Position numbers and translations under genes: made by a program. The notes under the pieces are model-generated. The model saw nothing but the letters and a program-made list of their open reading frames with translations. It was not told the origin of the DNA and did no database searches. From Lactuca virosa (lineage: Eukaryota; Streptophyta; Magnoliopsida; Asterales; Asteraceae): DNA of 64,000 bases. Below, one piece after another: positions 1-10,220 of this stretch (positions are counted from its first letter, which is position 1; each line of letters starts with the position of its first letter). The stretch lies in assembly GCA_928212115.1 (NCBI GenBank), contig CAKMRJ010005634.1:124297433-124361432 (forward strand), given 5' to 3'.

Positions 1-577
1 TTTAGGGAAAGAGATGCGGATACTTCAGTTTCATCTGATCTTCGTGCTCCCAAGTGAATTCCGGTTCCCGCTTGGCATTCCAGCGAACCTTCACTATCGG
101 GATGCGACTTTGTTTCGTTCGTTTGATCTCTCGATCCATGATCTCGATTGGTTCTTCCATAAAGTTTAGATTCTCGTTGATTTCAATCTCATCGAGAGGA
201 ATAGTAAGAGTCTCGTCGGATAAGCACTTTTTAAGGTTCGAGACGTGGAAGACAGGATGAATGTTGCTAAGCTCTTAAGGTAAACGGAGTTTGTATGCCA
301 CGGGACCGATCCTAGGAAGGATCTCGAATGGTCCTATGTATCTTGGATTTAGCTTTCCACGCTTCCCAAAGTGTATCATGCCTTTCCTGGGCGAGAACTT
401 CAACAGAACGTGGTCTCCAACCTGGAACTCCAAGGGTTTTCGTCGTATGTCGGCGTAGCTCTTTTGTCTATCTCGAGAGGCTTTCAGTCGTTTTCGGATT
501 TGGACGATCTTTTCTGTGGTTTCTCGAATGATTTCTGGACCTGTGAGAGTGCTATATGGGACTTGTCCCTTGGCTAA
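1..577 (-). pseudogene. Integrase C-terminal domain and chromodomain-like tail of element A
   Basis: This stretch has no long open frame from a Met, but minus-strand translation gives the basic integrase tail typical of Tekay/Del gypsy elements. It contains a GKRGKLNPRYIGPF-type GPF/GPY module near 340-380, then HPVFHVS near 250, and a final module ending VRWNAKREPEFTWE near 65-110 (the chromodomain-like C-terminus). In this group the tail is thought to guide integration to heterochromatin. It continues the integrase frame beyond the stop at 578, where a Gln codon has become TAG. Closeness to the left edge leaves the true C-terminus unseen or only just included. Confidence 0.75.
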
Positions 578-1470
578 CTACGTGTCGCCCACCTCAGCCC
601 AACATAGAGGAGATCTGCACTTGCGGCCATAGAGGGCTTCGAAAGGCGCAACCTTGATGCTGGTATGGTAGTTGTTGTTATAGGAGAACTCGACCAAAGG
701 TAAATGGATGTCCCATGACCTACCGAAATCGATGACACATGCTCTCAACATGTCTTCCAAGGTTTGTATGGTTCTCTCACTCTGCCCATCTGTTTGAGGA
801 TGATAAGTTGTACTCATGTCCAACTTAGTTCCAAGAGCCTTCTGCAGGGACTGCCAGAATCTCGAAGTAAACCTGCTATCTCGATCGTAGATGATGGACA
901 CAGGTACCGTGCAGTCGGCCTATCTCTTGGATGTAGATTCGTGTCAGTCTCTCCATTTTGAAGTTTTCTTTGATTGGCAGGAAGTGAGCGGATTTAGTCA
1001 GTCGATCGACTATCACCCAAATGGCGTCGTACCCACTCGGAGATTTGGGTAGTTTGGTGATGAAATCCATAGTAATCCTCTCCCACTTCCATTCGGGAAT
1101 TTCTGGCTGTTGGAGTAGACCTGAGGGTTTCTGATATTCGATCTTTACTTTGGCGCAAGTCAGACACTTGCTCACGAATGTAGCGATCTCCGCTTTCATG
1201 TTTGGCCACCAATATAACTTCTTTTAGATCGAGGTACATCTTGTCCGAACCTGGGTGAACGGAGTATCTCATCTTGTGAGCTTCGTTCATTACAACCTCT
1301 CTGTAACCACCGAAGTTTGGGGTCCAGATCCGGTCCACGAAATAATAGACTTCGTCTCCCGTGATCTCTAGGTTCTTTTCCATTCCCCTCAAGGCTTCAC
1401 CCGGCATGTTCCCTGCTTTTAAGGCTTCCAGCTGAGCCTCCTTGATTTGCACGGATAAATGGGAATGGAT
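578..1470 (-). pseudogene. Integrase (zinc-binding and catalytic core) of element A, broken
   Basis: Integrase inserts the retrotransposon cDNA into the host chromosome. Minus-strand frames carry the HHCC module end (KCLTCAKVK near 1150-1175), the first catalytic Asp region (ERITMDFITKLP near 1065-1100), the YDAIWVIVDRLTKSAHF core, the second Asp in IYDRDSRFTS near 875-900, and the Glu in DGQSERTIQTLED near 770. The order is correct, but the protein is split over overlapping frames near 876-1000 and 1200, showing at least two frameshifts, and it terminates early at 578. All three DDE acidic residues are still encoded. Likely non-functional because of the frame breaks. Confidence 0.85.
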
Positions 1471-1900
1471 AGTCATGGTCAGTGCCTTCACTCTGCGACC
1501 TGAGTACTCTTTTCGGCTGAGGGCATCTGCCACCACATTGGCCTTCCCAGGATCGTAGCGGATTTCGCACTCGTAATCGCTGAGTAGCTCAACCCAACGC
1601 CGTTGTTGCATGTTCATCTCCTTCTGGTCGAAGATGTGTTGTAGGCTTTTATGGTCAGTGAAGATAGTGCACTTGGTTCCGTAGAGATAATGTCTCCATA
1701 TCTTCAGTGCGAAGACCACTGCTCCCAATTCTAGGTCATGCGTTGTATAGTTAACTTCGTGTACTTTCAGCTGTCTCGAGGCGTAAGCAATAATTTTTCC
1801 CCGTTGCATGAGCACACAGCCTAGGCCCTGTTTGGATGCATTACAGTAGACAACGAAGTCCTCCGTTCCTTCAGGCAGAGACAGGATAGGTGCGCTGCAT
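1471..1900 (-). pseudogene. RNase H domain of element A with a changed catalytic residue
   Basis: The minus-strand translation reads FVVYCNASKQGLGCVLMQ near 1800-1865, then AYASRQLKVHEVNYTTHDLELGAVVFALK, then TDHKSLQ near 1640, ending in a VVADALSRK tail near 1515. This is the gypsy RNase H, which degrades the RNA strand of the RNA:DNA hybrid. In the family the first motif is DAS, with Asp as the first metal-binding residue; here it is NAS, a GAT-to-AAT change. The other acidic residues (E in DLELGA, D in TDHKS, D in ADALS) are present. The domain is in one frame with the downstream integrase zinc module. Confidence 0.85.
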
Positions 1901-2790
1901 AGGGCCCGCTTCAACGTTTGCAACGCAGTGTCTTGCTTTTCACTCCAACAAAAGGGTACGCCTTTCTGAGTCAGAGTGGTTAAGGGTTTGGCAATTCTGG
2001 AGAGAAATTCTGGATAAATATGCGATAGTAGCCAGCGAGGCCCAAGAATTGATGGATTTCTATGGGCGTCTTCGGTGCTGACCAGTTCTCTATCGCTTTG
2101 ATTTTGGAGGGGTCCACGTGTATGCCTTCCTCGCTTACCACGTGACCTAGGAAGGTTACTTTTCGAATCCAGAATTCGCACTTTGAGAATTTTGCGTAAA
2201 CCTTCTCCGCCCTTAGAGTTTCCAGCACCAACCCCAAGTGCTGTTTGTGATCACCCTCGCTGCTGGAATAGACAAGTATATCGTCGATAAATACGATGAC
2301 GAACTTGTCCAAGAAAGGACGGCACACCCGGTTCATCAGGTCCATGAACACTGCCGGTGCGTTGGTTAGACCGAAGGGCATTACTACGAACTCGTAGTGA
2401 CCATATCGAGTCTGAAATGCTGTCTTAGGAACATCACTCTCATGGACTCACAGCTGATGGTACCCTGATCTTAGATCTATTTTAGAGAAGTAGCTGGCTC
2501 CTTGAAGTTGGTCGAAGAGATCGTCGATTCGAGGAAGAGGGTAACGGTTTTTGACAGTGAGCTTGTTCAGCTCTCGATAGTCAATGCACATCCGAAAGGA
2601 TCCATCCTTCTTTTTCACGAACAAGATCGAGGCTCCCCAGGGTGAGGAACTCGGTCTGATGAAGCATTTGCTGAGCAGCTCATTGAGCTGACTTGATAGC
2701 TCCTGCATTTCTGCGGGTGCTAGGCGATATGGAGATTTAGCTACGGGAGTAGCTCCGGGGATTAAGTCGATACGAAACTCGACTTGGCGT
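1901..2790 (-). pseudogene. Reverse transcriptase of element A, interrupted
   Basis: The polymerase is encoded in two frames. The upstream part (higher coordinates) includes the PYRLAP entry, SPWGASILFVKKKDGSFRM and the first catalytic Asp in FSKIDLRSGYHQL, ending at a TGA/frame break near 2448. The downstream part holds MPFGLTNAPAVF and the active-site FIDDILVYS near 2270-2300 (YxDD class, Phe for Tyr), then FLGHVVSEEGI near 2130. The catalytic Asp residues are intact, so the inactivating change is the break near 2390-2450 and another near 1985-2000 where the frame shifts into RNase H. Confidence 0.88.
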
Positions 2791-2989
2791 TCGCGAGGGA
2801 TTCCCCGGAGATATTCGGGAAAAACATCGGGAAAGTTGCAGACTTCGGGGATGCTCCCGAGGTCTTTAACTTCCTGTTTCTCGTTAATGACATGGGCTAG
2901 GAATGCATAACACTCCTTTCGCAGGAGTTTCTGGGCTTTGATGCACGAAATGATACGGAGGTTTGAACTGAGTTTATCGTCATAGATCA

Positions 2990-3461
2990 TGAGGATATCA
3001 GCACGATTGAGACGGATGGCTTTTTCGAAGATTGAGACGGATGGCTTTTTCGAAGATTGAGACGGATTGAGACGGATGGCTTTTTCGAAGCCTGGATTGA
3101 GACGGATGGCTTTTTCGAAGCAAAGGATATTAGCACGATTGGAGCTCAACCAATCCATGCCGATGATGAAATCGAAGCTTTTTATGGAAACCGACATAAG
3201 GTCGATGGGAAAAGAATGATTGTTTAAGGTAAGAGTACAACCTACATATATATTATTAGTGCTCTCTTTCTCACCGTTAGCCATCTCGACGGTAAATATT
3301 TCAGTTAATGGTTGAGGTTTATGCCTAAGAAGATGTTTGAATGCATGGCTAACAAAACTTCTCTCTGCACCAGAATCGAAAAGAATACATGCATAAGAGT
3401 TGTTGAGGAGGAACGTACCTGTCACAACGGTAGGGTCAGCCACGGCCTCTTCTCCTCCCAT
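2990..3461 (-). pseudogene. Aspartic protease of element A, followed by an expanded repeat
   Basis: An open frame begins MGGEEAVADPTVV, directly after the gag zinc knuckles, and encodes a retropepsin-type protease. It carries the catalytic FDSGAERSFVSH motif (Asp about residue 29), hydrophobic strands, and the second conserved IIGMDWLSSNRA motif about residue 98. In the family this protease processes the Gag-Pol polyprotein. The frame runs on into the RT segment. Just after the MDWL motif the protein carries a repeated FEKAIRLN peptide created by a tandem duplication. This domain itself shows no stop. Confidence 0.85.
3006..3120 (+). repeat. 25-bp tandem repeat inside the element A protease-RT linker
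   Basis: Four full 25-bp units (3006-3030, 3031-3055, 3066-3090, 3096-3120) begin attgagacgg and end ttttcgaag. A 10-bp partial unit lies at 3056-3065 and a 5-bp spacer at 3091-3095. One unit shifts the frame, but the total excess over a single unit is 90 bp, so the reading frame is kept and the product shows FEKAIRLN at several positions separated by a shifted-frame reading. Confidence 0.93.
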
Positions 3462-4622
3462 AGATAGAACTCTCCCAGTGTTGCCAGTTGTTGGTGCCTT
3501 GGGGCAGTTTCTCTTGTAATGCCCAACTTCTCGACAGTTATAACAGGCTTGACCAACACCAGTTCCAGAGGCCTGATCGGTTGGTTGAATTGGTGTTCTG
3601 CAATTTCGAGTCAGTTGGCCTTTCTTGCCACAGTTTTTGCAAAGTAGTTCACGACATGGGCCAGGGATGTGATGATGATCATTGCACTTACTGCACCAAG
3701 GGAGGGTGCCAGTATACCTATTGGTAGGTGCTTGAGTTGCAGGAGTAGCAGCAGGAGTAGTAGCAGCGTGGACTGCTACCGTGTGTTACTTGTTTGAGCG
3801 TTCCTGCGAAGATTGGCCCTTTTTCTGTCTCCAGAACTTTCTTTTCTCACCACTCCCTTTAGCCGGTTCGGGAGTGGCTGTCATTTCATCGAGATCGACT
3901 CCATGATCTATGAGTGTTTGTGCCAGTCACTTAGCGCTGTCAAAGGTGTTTGGCCTAGCAGCCAGGACATTTCCTTTGGTGGGTTGGGTTAGTCCCCAAA
4001 TGTATCTTTCTATATTTTTGCTTTCCGGGGTGACCATTCCCGGGCAAAGAAGCGCTAGGTATTCAAACCTAGAAGTGTAGGTAGCAATGTCGGAACCCTT
4101 CATCTTTAGGTTCTAGAGTTCGTGCTCTAATTTCTGCATTTCGCCCTGAGGGCAGTACTCAGCTATCATGAGTTCCTTTAAGTTCTCCCAACCCATAGCG
4201 TTTGCCACTCGTAGGGTTAGGGATTTGACCCGACGATTCCACCAGGTCAGTGCCCTGTTGGCGAAAGTGTAAGCGGCGAACTTTACTTTATTGACCTCCG
4301 AACAGGAACAGATTTCGAAGATGGACTCAATTTTCTCGATCCATTGAGTCAGGGAAATGACACCTCCAGTGCCGTTGAAGGATGTGGGTTTTGCGTTCAT
4401 GAACTCTTTATAGGAACACTCCTTCTGGTGTACCTGACCACCTTCATGACTTTGGGGATGAGTACCACCTCCGTCACCACCAGATCCGCCAGGATTCATC
4501 TGTGACATCGCGGCTGTCACAGCAGCAGTAACAGCTGCTTGGAACATAACGGGATCGAACTAAGGGGGCGGTGGTGGTGCCACGTCGTCATTCCTTCTGA
4601 TAGGTCTTTTACGGGGAGGCAT
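3462..4622 (-). pseudogene. gag of element A (capsid and two zinc knuckles), with premature stops
   Basis: A start codon at 4622 opens a short basic-proline N-terminus (MPPRKRP) that ends at a TAG near 4560; the frame then reopens at MFQAAVTAAV (4547) to 4113. The capsid-like region holds TQWIEKIESIFEICSC and ALTWWNRRV, the gypsy gag signature. After a stop at 4113 the frame continues to about 3480 with further stops. It contains two CCHC-type knuckles: CKNCGKKGQLTRNC near 3600-3640, where the His is replaced by Gln, and CYNCREVGHYKRNC near 3505-3545, which is canonical. Gag packages the RNA; the broken frame suggests loss of function. Confidence 0.82.
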
Positions 4623-5190
4623 TTTGTTCTAGAATCAATCAGGAAGAAGAGGATGGTAAGTCCTCTGGAATCGAATCAAGAGATATAAAGCAAGATGTAT
4701 CTCAATATGATGGTTAGAGTGTTCTACTAAGCGATAAGCAAAGAAAGGTTACTGATGCAAGTAAGTTATCGCTAAGAGGAATGAGTAGCAACACTTGGAA
4801 TGAATTTCTACGAAGTATTCGGCTCTGACTAAAATACTCCTATAGTATTTTAAGTTGTATGGATACGGGGTAAGTTTTAGGCCTGTTGCAACACCAAAGT
4901 CACTCCCAAGCACATGTTGGTCATGTCTCGAATAAATATAGATGATCAGACTATATTGACCTAGACATGATTACATAACTGCCCAGATTTAACCACAGTG
5001 TTCAACATCCAAAATACTTTTGTTTGTTCTAGTCAGGATATTGTTTCTGGTACGTAGGTATACTTGTATACTTTTGTAAAAATACTCATATTTTGAAAGT
5101 ATACTTTTAATTCAGAGCACTATAGCCCCTTAGTGTTTATAGTTGTATACCATGTAAGGTTCGGTATACTTAGTTCACTATAAACAATAA
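4623..5190 (-). other. 5' leader of element A, no gene seen
   Basis: This untranslated region between PBS and gag start is AT-rich, contains no long open frame, and has no recognisable protein on either strand. It would carry the packaging signal by position only. Confidence 0.6.
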
Positions 5191-5201
5191 CTCTGATACC
5201 A
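5191..5201 (-). promoter_or_regulatory. Primer-binding site of element A (initiator tRNA-Met)
   Basis: The minus strand reads TGGTATCAGAG directly inside the LTR edge, complementary to the 3' end of plant initiator tRNA-Met. Minus-strand cDNA synthesis would start here. Its position fixes 5205-7372 as the 5' LTR. Confidence 0.9.
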
Positions 5202-5204
5202 ATC

Positions 5205-7372
5205 TGTCACACCCCGAAACCGAAGGCGGAAACGTTCTGGGGCGGAGGACGTCATGCGTAGTATCACAACAGTTGTATCATAGTAAGTGTAGTAAACACA
5301 ACCATTACATTATAATAAGAATATTTACATTGTTCAAAAACATGGTTTATACATATCAGTATATATAGCAAAAGTAAAAGATGTAAATCCGAAACGCTCC
5401 GTCTTCTGAAAAAGTCGGCAGAAGTACCTGTCTATTGATGCCCTGAGGATATAAGCAGTTTTAAAGAATATCAGCATAAAGCTGGTGAGTTCATAAGCGG
5501 TTAATTCTAGTGAAAGAAATGTTTCCTTGATTCTTTGAAAAGTTGTTTCCCAAGAAAATCCCATATTTTCTTATGAAAGATGTTTGATTTCCCATTAGTT
5601 ATATGAGAAACCATCTGTTTATGAAAGATTGAGTTATCCCAAGAAAATCCTATATTTTCCTTACGCAAGATGTTTGACTTTTGATTCTGATATGAGATGT
5701 ACAAGAATCTACCATACTTGTATCGTTAGATGTCGTTTCCTTGAAGTACCCTGGTTGCTCGCTGAGAGTCGTATTAGCCTTATTACATAAATAAAACTAA
5801 TAAAATAGGTAATGAACTAGATCCTAAGGGTATTATGAATACCCTCTAGTAATCAAATCGGTTATTACTTTGAGGTTAGTTCACTAGTTTCATTATTACC
5901 AAAAGTAAATTCTCGCTACCTAAGTTGTGAGTTCCATAACCGTACTTTGACAGGATAAGGCACGAACGGGGGCCAATATCTTTTATGACTTTTTCACCCC
6001 TGAACATAACGGTTCCGCTGTAGCTAGCAGCGAGGGTGCGGGATAGTCAGTCCCATATAGATCTATACACAATAGTCACGCTCTCCCTCCAAGAGATTTT
6101 GGTTATAAGTCGTAGTCCTTCACTCACGAATCTGGGGGAGTGTTACCAAGGACATGTCTCAAACTTAGCCTAACGAACTTACAAGTAACAATGTTTAAAA
6201 TCCTGTTTATGATTTGCGTGAATCCTTTATGAAATAATACATATTATGATAAGGTTCACAAGTTCCTTGCTTTAGATTTGGAAACTGTTTCTACGAGTTG
6301 ATTTTCTAAATCGAGTGGTAAAACGGTTTTCTGTGTTTGAAAGCATACTGAACATGTAATTATTTTAAACAAAATTATAATTTGAGCACAAGTTTCCTTG
6401 TACTTTTGCTTGTATCCCCCCCTGAAAACATGAAAAACTCGGAAAAGTATAGGGGTATGAACTCACAGTTTATCGTAGCATCCGAAAGCACAATTGGTTA
6501 CGAGTGTTGAGTGTCAACCGATGTTTCGTACGCAAGTGGATCCTATTACCATGTGATAACACATATGTGTGTTAGAATTTGGGTGTTTCATGACTAAACA
6601 TGACCGGGAAACCACCCTAAAGACTTGGAAATGCTTGTCGGGACCCTATATGATCAAATAAGGGAGGTGTACGGCCATATGAGTGGGTGTGCGGCCAGGG
6701 TGTGCGGCCAGGCTGTGTGTGCGGTTGCACACAGGAGTGTGCGGCCGTAGATAGGGTGTGTGCGGCCGTACACAGGAGTGTGCGGCCGTACACTCCTCAT
6801 TCGTGTCCGAAATGTCGATTTTGAGGTGTTCTTGTGCTAATACCATGTTCAACTAGTAAATGGGGGCCAAACTCTTCACTTTGGAGAGTCTTTAAGGCGT
6901 GTGCGGCCACCTTAAGAAGGTGTGCGGCCGTACACCTTCAAAGGACGAAGAACACTATGAGTTTTAGGTTTAGATTCAAGTGTCTTACCACTATAACAAG
7001 CTGAATGATGAAGTGGTTCACGTTTTTGAGGCCTTTAGAGTGTTCTTGGATGTAGTTTTTAGAAAGAGAAAGTAGTGAGAGAAAGCCAAAGGAAAGGAAT
7101 GAGTGAAGGGATCTCCTCCTTTATATATGAGGGGGTGTATGGCTGGAGGGTGGGTGTGCGGCCGCATACCCGTGTGTGCGGCCGTACACACCTCTCATGA
7201 GGGTGTATGGCCTGATTTTGCTTCAAAACGACATGTTGGCTCATTCCTAAACTCATTCCCAACTGTACTCAAGCTTAGAACGTATCATTACACCCTGAAA
7301 CAGTGTTAAATGATGATAAAATCCAGATAGTATTAACGGATCTTACAAAGTTAAAAGTCTCGGGTTGTCACA
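5205..7372 (-). repeat. 5' LTR of element A (2168 bp)
   Basis: In element orientation it starts TGTGACAACCC and ends GGGTGTGACA. The terminal block with AACGTT and GACGTC palindromes (near 5226-5255) is shared with solo LTRs F and H. It carries a TATA box (minus strand, 7121-7130), a TATAGATCTATA palindrome at 6056-6067, and clusters of TGCGGCCGTACAC-type palindromes at about 6670-6793, 6900-6935 and 7155-7190. Confidence 0.9.
7121..7190 (-). promoter_or_regulatory. Putative promoter of element A: TATA box with upstream GCGGCCG palindromes
   Basis: The minus strand carries TCATATATAAAGG (TATA box) with two GCGGCCG-centred palindromes (7155-7168 and 7173-7190) immediately upstream. LTR promoters normally start transcription about 30 bp after such a TATA box. 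The role of the palindromes is inferred from position only. Confidence 0.6.
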
Positions 7373-8249
7373 TTTTTAAGGAATTCAAGGAAATTATTTT
7401 CAAAACACTGTTCGTTTTCCATCCCACACTTCCATTGTAAAAATTATCCGACTCTTATGTTGGTTTATATTGAAAACATTTAAAGCACTTGAAAAGATAA
7501 TTCTTAAAATTGATTGAATTAGACTGTTATTTTCGGTAACTATCACACTTCATATTAACCGAGCTATCGAATGTAAATAATATCCTCATCTCATGTAAAA
7601 AAAAATTTAAGATTTTAAAGATTTTTTTTGAATGCATAAAATACAAATCAAAATAACTAGAAATAAAATCTTTTTGGGTTTTTTATTATGAATGCAGAAA
7701 AATAAAAATAGAAAATAAAATATTGTTTTTTGGATTTTTTCGAATTTTTTATATGCAAATGCAAAAGAATAAAATGCAATAATAAAAATAAAAATTGAAA
7801 ATTTTAAATGAAAAACAGAAAAATTAATTTTTTTTTAACAAAAATGCAAATTTTTTTACACTAACAACCCCCCTCCCCAAGCTTAAAATTATGCATTTTC
7901 CTCAATGCTTAGAGAGGAATGAATAGCTCAATAAAGAAATTAAACAAAAATTTGCAGCTATGAAAGAATGTACCTGATAAGTTTGCAGAAATCTGATTTT
8001 GACGATGAATGTTGACGAAAAATCTGGATTTCAGAAACTCTGTCGATCCTCTGATTTCCCCAAGCTTGCTTGGGACTGCGACCATCTCTTTATTGAAAGC
8101 GGAAAAATAAAAACTAAACATCGGGTTGCCTCCCGGAAAGCCGCCCTTTTTTAAAGTCGTTGGCTCGACTTTGCCTGACCAGATTTATGAACTGGTGTGG
8201 TTGGGACTTCTCTGAAGCTCGACTCTTTTTCTTGTGACTCCAGATCCCT
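7373..8249 (-). other. 3' non-coding region of element B
   Basis: AT-rich DNA follows the last B reading frame. On the minus strand it contains a GGGAGGCAACCCGATG segment (near 8120-8140) and a purine tract, AAGCTTGGGGAGGGGGG, near 7868-7884 that looks like a polypurine tract. No polymerase or integrase motif is visible on either strand. Homopolymer A/T runs occupy 7595-7860. Confidence 0.65.
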
Positions 8250-8741
8250 TTAATATGGCAAGATGGGTGCATCTGGAACTTGCTCAACAAACTGGAAAAA
8301 ATCTACATTGTCTTCAGATAAGTCCTTCAGATGATTAGACTTCTTGCATTTTCTAATATTCTTCTTCTTCCCAAAAATCTTCTCTTCAGATTCTTTAAAC
8401 TTTCTTCTTTTCAGATTCGTATATGAAATCACATCTCCCACCTTTTCTTTGTCCAAAAACATTTTCCTTTTTAGATTTTTATTTGATTTTTCTTCCGTAG
8501 TAGATTTCATCTCAACCTCTTCCACCTCCCCAAGCTTATCTTCTGCCAGCTCCTTGGTTATACTATAAGATGAATTCCTGTCTAAAAATTTTTCTTGCAC
8601 AGAGACATTACAAAACTCCCAGCAGCCCTCTAATAAAGGACTGTTGGTACCCATATAATTGACAAAAATATTTTCAGAAGGAAAATCATCATTATTAATT
8701 TGAAAATTAACAACTTCCTCATCAAACTCCATTGAAATCAT
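8250..8741 (-). CDS. Element B linker protein downstream of protease, function unknown
   Basis: An open frame of 163 codons starts MISMEFDEEVVNF and overlaps the protease stop by 4 bases in another frame. It is acidic to mixed-charge, with a lysine-rich middle (LKRKMFLDKEKVG, KKKNIRKCKK) and the C-terminus FVEQVPDAPILPY. In Athila elements this position is the protease-RT linker. Here it stops instead of entering RT, in line with a polymerase deletion. I recognise no domain. The frame could be read by fusion to the protease through a frameshift, or may simply be decayed. Confidence 0.55.
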   Translation of the reverse strand: MISMEFDEEVVNFQINNDDFPSENIFVNYMGTNSPLLEGCWEFCNVSVQEKFLDRNSSYSITKELAEDKLGEVEEVEMKSTTEEKSNKNLKRKMFLDKEKVGDVISYTNLKRRKFKESEEKIFGKKKNIRKCKKSNHLKDLSEDNVDFFQFVEQVPDAPILPY

Positions 8742-9550
8742 GCCATTAAAATATCAATTTTCGTTTTTGTAGTTTTCATAAAAGGTCTTCCAAAAATAAT
8801 AGAGTTTGTATCTAAAGTGTCCAAGTTTCCCATGTCCAAAGTGTAAAAATCAGCGGGAAAAATAAGATTATCCACTTGGACAAGAACATACTCCAACACA
8901 CCTTTTGGGTGTACTGTCGAGTGGTCAGCCAACTGTATAATTGTCCCGGTCTTTTGTAAAGTTCCCATTTTTAATTTTTCAAAAACAGAATAGGGAAGGA
9001 CATTGACTGAAGCTCCTAAATCAAGCATGGCTTTTGGAAAATCAAGGTTCCCCAATTTACAAGGAACTGAGAAAATCCCCGGATCCTTGCACTTTGGAGG
9101 CAAACCTTTTTGCAAAATTAAAGAAATATTTTTGCCAGCTTTTAAAATCTCATTAAATTTCAGTTTTTTCTTTGAAATATATAAATTTTTCAGAAATTTA
9201 GCATAGCGAGGGATATGTTGGATAATATCTAAAAGTGGGATATTTACCTCAACCTTGCGAAGAATTTCCATAATATCTTCATCATCTCTTTCGCGCTTCG
9301 TGCTCCTCAGTCGTGATGGGAAGGGTGGTAGTGGCTTGTATTCTTTCAGAATTGGCTTGGGTAGTGTTGGAGTTTCTTTTCCTTCCAGATTTTCAGATCC
9401 TTCTTCAACCAAAATCTCTTCATATTCTTCCTCTTCTTTTTCAGTATCTTTTAAATCTTCTTCTTCGACGAGAACTTCTTCAAACTCTTCCTCAAAATCG
9501 TTTTCTGGTTCAGATGCGCTTGGGCCTTCATATGTTTTCCCGCTTCTCAA
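8738..9550 (-). CDS. Aspartic protease region of Athila element B
   Basis: An open frame of 270 codons. The N-terminal third is very acidic (Glu/Asp runs such as EEVLVEEEDLKDTEKEEEE), then a PPFPSRL motif near residue 80, typical of Athila. The protease core has AMLDLGASVNVLPYSVFEKL (catalytic Asp about residue 180; DLGA is the Athila form of DTGA) and the second conserved IIFGRPFM near residue 250. It would cleave the Gag-Pol polyprotein. The core is uninterrupted, but the element lacks the enzymes that would normally follow. The start codon is merely the first Met; the natural product is part of a polyprotein. Confidence 0.82.
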   Translation of the reverse strand: MRSGKTYEGPSASEPENDFEEEFEEVLVEEEDLKDTEKEEEEYEEILVEEGSENLEGKETPTLPKPILKEYKPLPPFPSRLRSTKRERDDEDIMEILRKVEVNIPLLDIIQHIPRYAKFLKNLYISKKKLKFNEILKAGKNISLILQKGLPPKCKDPGIFSVPCKLGNLDFPKAMLDLGASVNVLPYSVFEKLKMGTLQKTGTIIQLADHSTVHPKGVLEYVLVQVDNLIFPADFYTLDMGNLDTLDTNSIIFGRPFMKTTKTKIDILMA

Positions 9551-10220
9551 GGGAATGGCACTGACGTTGTGCCTTCATATTGTTTTCTGTGTGCCCTGGT
9601 AATTTTCCTTGAGACTCTAGACGACCCATAGAAGTGGCAAGTTGAGACACATGCTGCTCCAGATTCTTAATACTAGCTCTAGTTTCGGTCTGGAATGCTT
9701 GGGTGCTCGAGGCAAGACTCTTTACTATATCTTATAAGGCCACACTGGAGCTACTGGGTTGATGTTGCAAGTTTTTATTCTGCAAATTCGAGTTCTGAAA
9801 AGTTGGGCTGAAAGTGAGAATTTTGATGAAAATTTGTCTGCTGAAAACCCGGTTGCTGAAAATTTCGTTGTTGTTGAATCCGGGTGGAGGCTGAAATTGT
9901 TGTTTCTGCTGATAATTATTCTGAAAATTCTGGTGGTAGCCCCCGACAACTTTTACTGCAAACTATATTTTCTTGCAATATTGGGCACATGTCAGTAGGG
10001 TGATCAGTCTTCAAGCAAATCCCACATTGTTTCTTTGCAGCTGCTTTTTCTTTGGTCAGGAGCAGAAGAGCTTTCGTCAATTCAGATATCTGAGCTTCCA
10101 GATGAACATTATTGACTTCCTAGACACCCCTTGGTTGATCTGGATACCACTCGTCTTCATTTCCAGAGTGTTTAGACTCGATTTCCAGCTTTTCGATCAA
10201 CTCTCTAATTTCAGTTGGTG
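9551..10220 (-). pseudogene. gag C-terminal part of element B with zinc knuckle, frame broken
   Basis: Between gag core and protease the minus strand shows a CCHC zinc knuckle, CGICLKTDHPTDMC, near 9985-10026. It is followed by a Gln/Asn/Pro-rich stretch (NNYQQKQQFQPPPGF near 9870-9925) and a segment reading SLASSTQAFQTETRASIKNLE (9640-9720). Several stops interrupt it, so this is the decayed nucleocapsid and spacer of an Athila gag. Confidence 0.7.

Larger units (their letters stand above)
1..7372 (-). mobile_element. Element A: Ty3/gypsy retrotransposon, Tekay/Del-like, truncated by window edge
   Basis: On the minus strand the order is LTR (5205-7372), PBS, gag with zinc knuckles, protease, reverse transcriptase, RNase H, integrase, then a chromodomain-like tail at position 1. 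This PR-RT-RH-INT order defines Ty3/gypsy. The 3' LTR lies left of the window. The outer LTR end abuts Athila B 3' sequence, so A inserted into B; the 5 bp outside the LTR are ttttt. Reading frames are broken by stops in gag, between the two RT segments and in integrase, so A is not autonomous as read. Confidence 0.9.

Noticed and set aside
9255..9602. Ser-rich forward frame opposite the Athila protease
   Set aside because: Antisense of the Glu/Asp-rich protease N-terminus; the Ser/Phe richness mirrors GAA/GAG codons.
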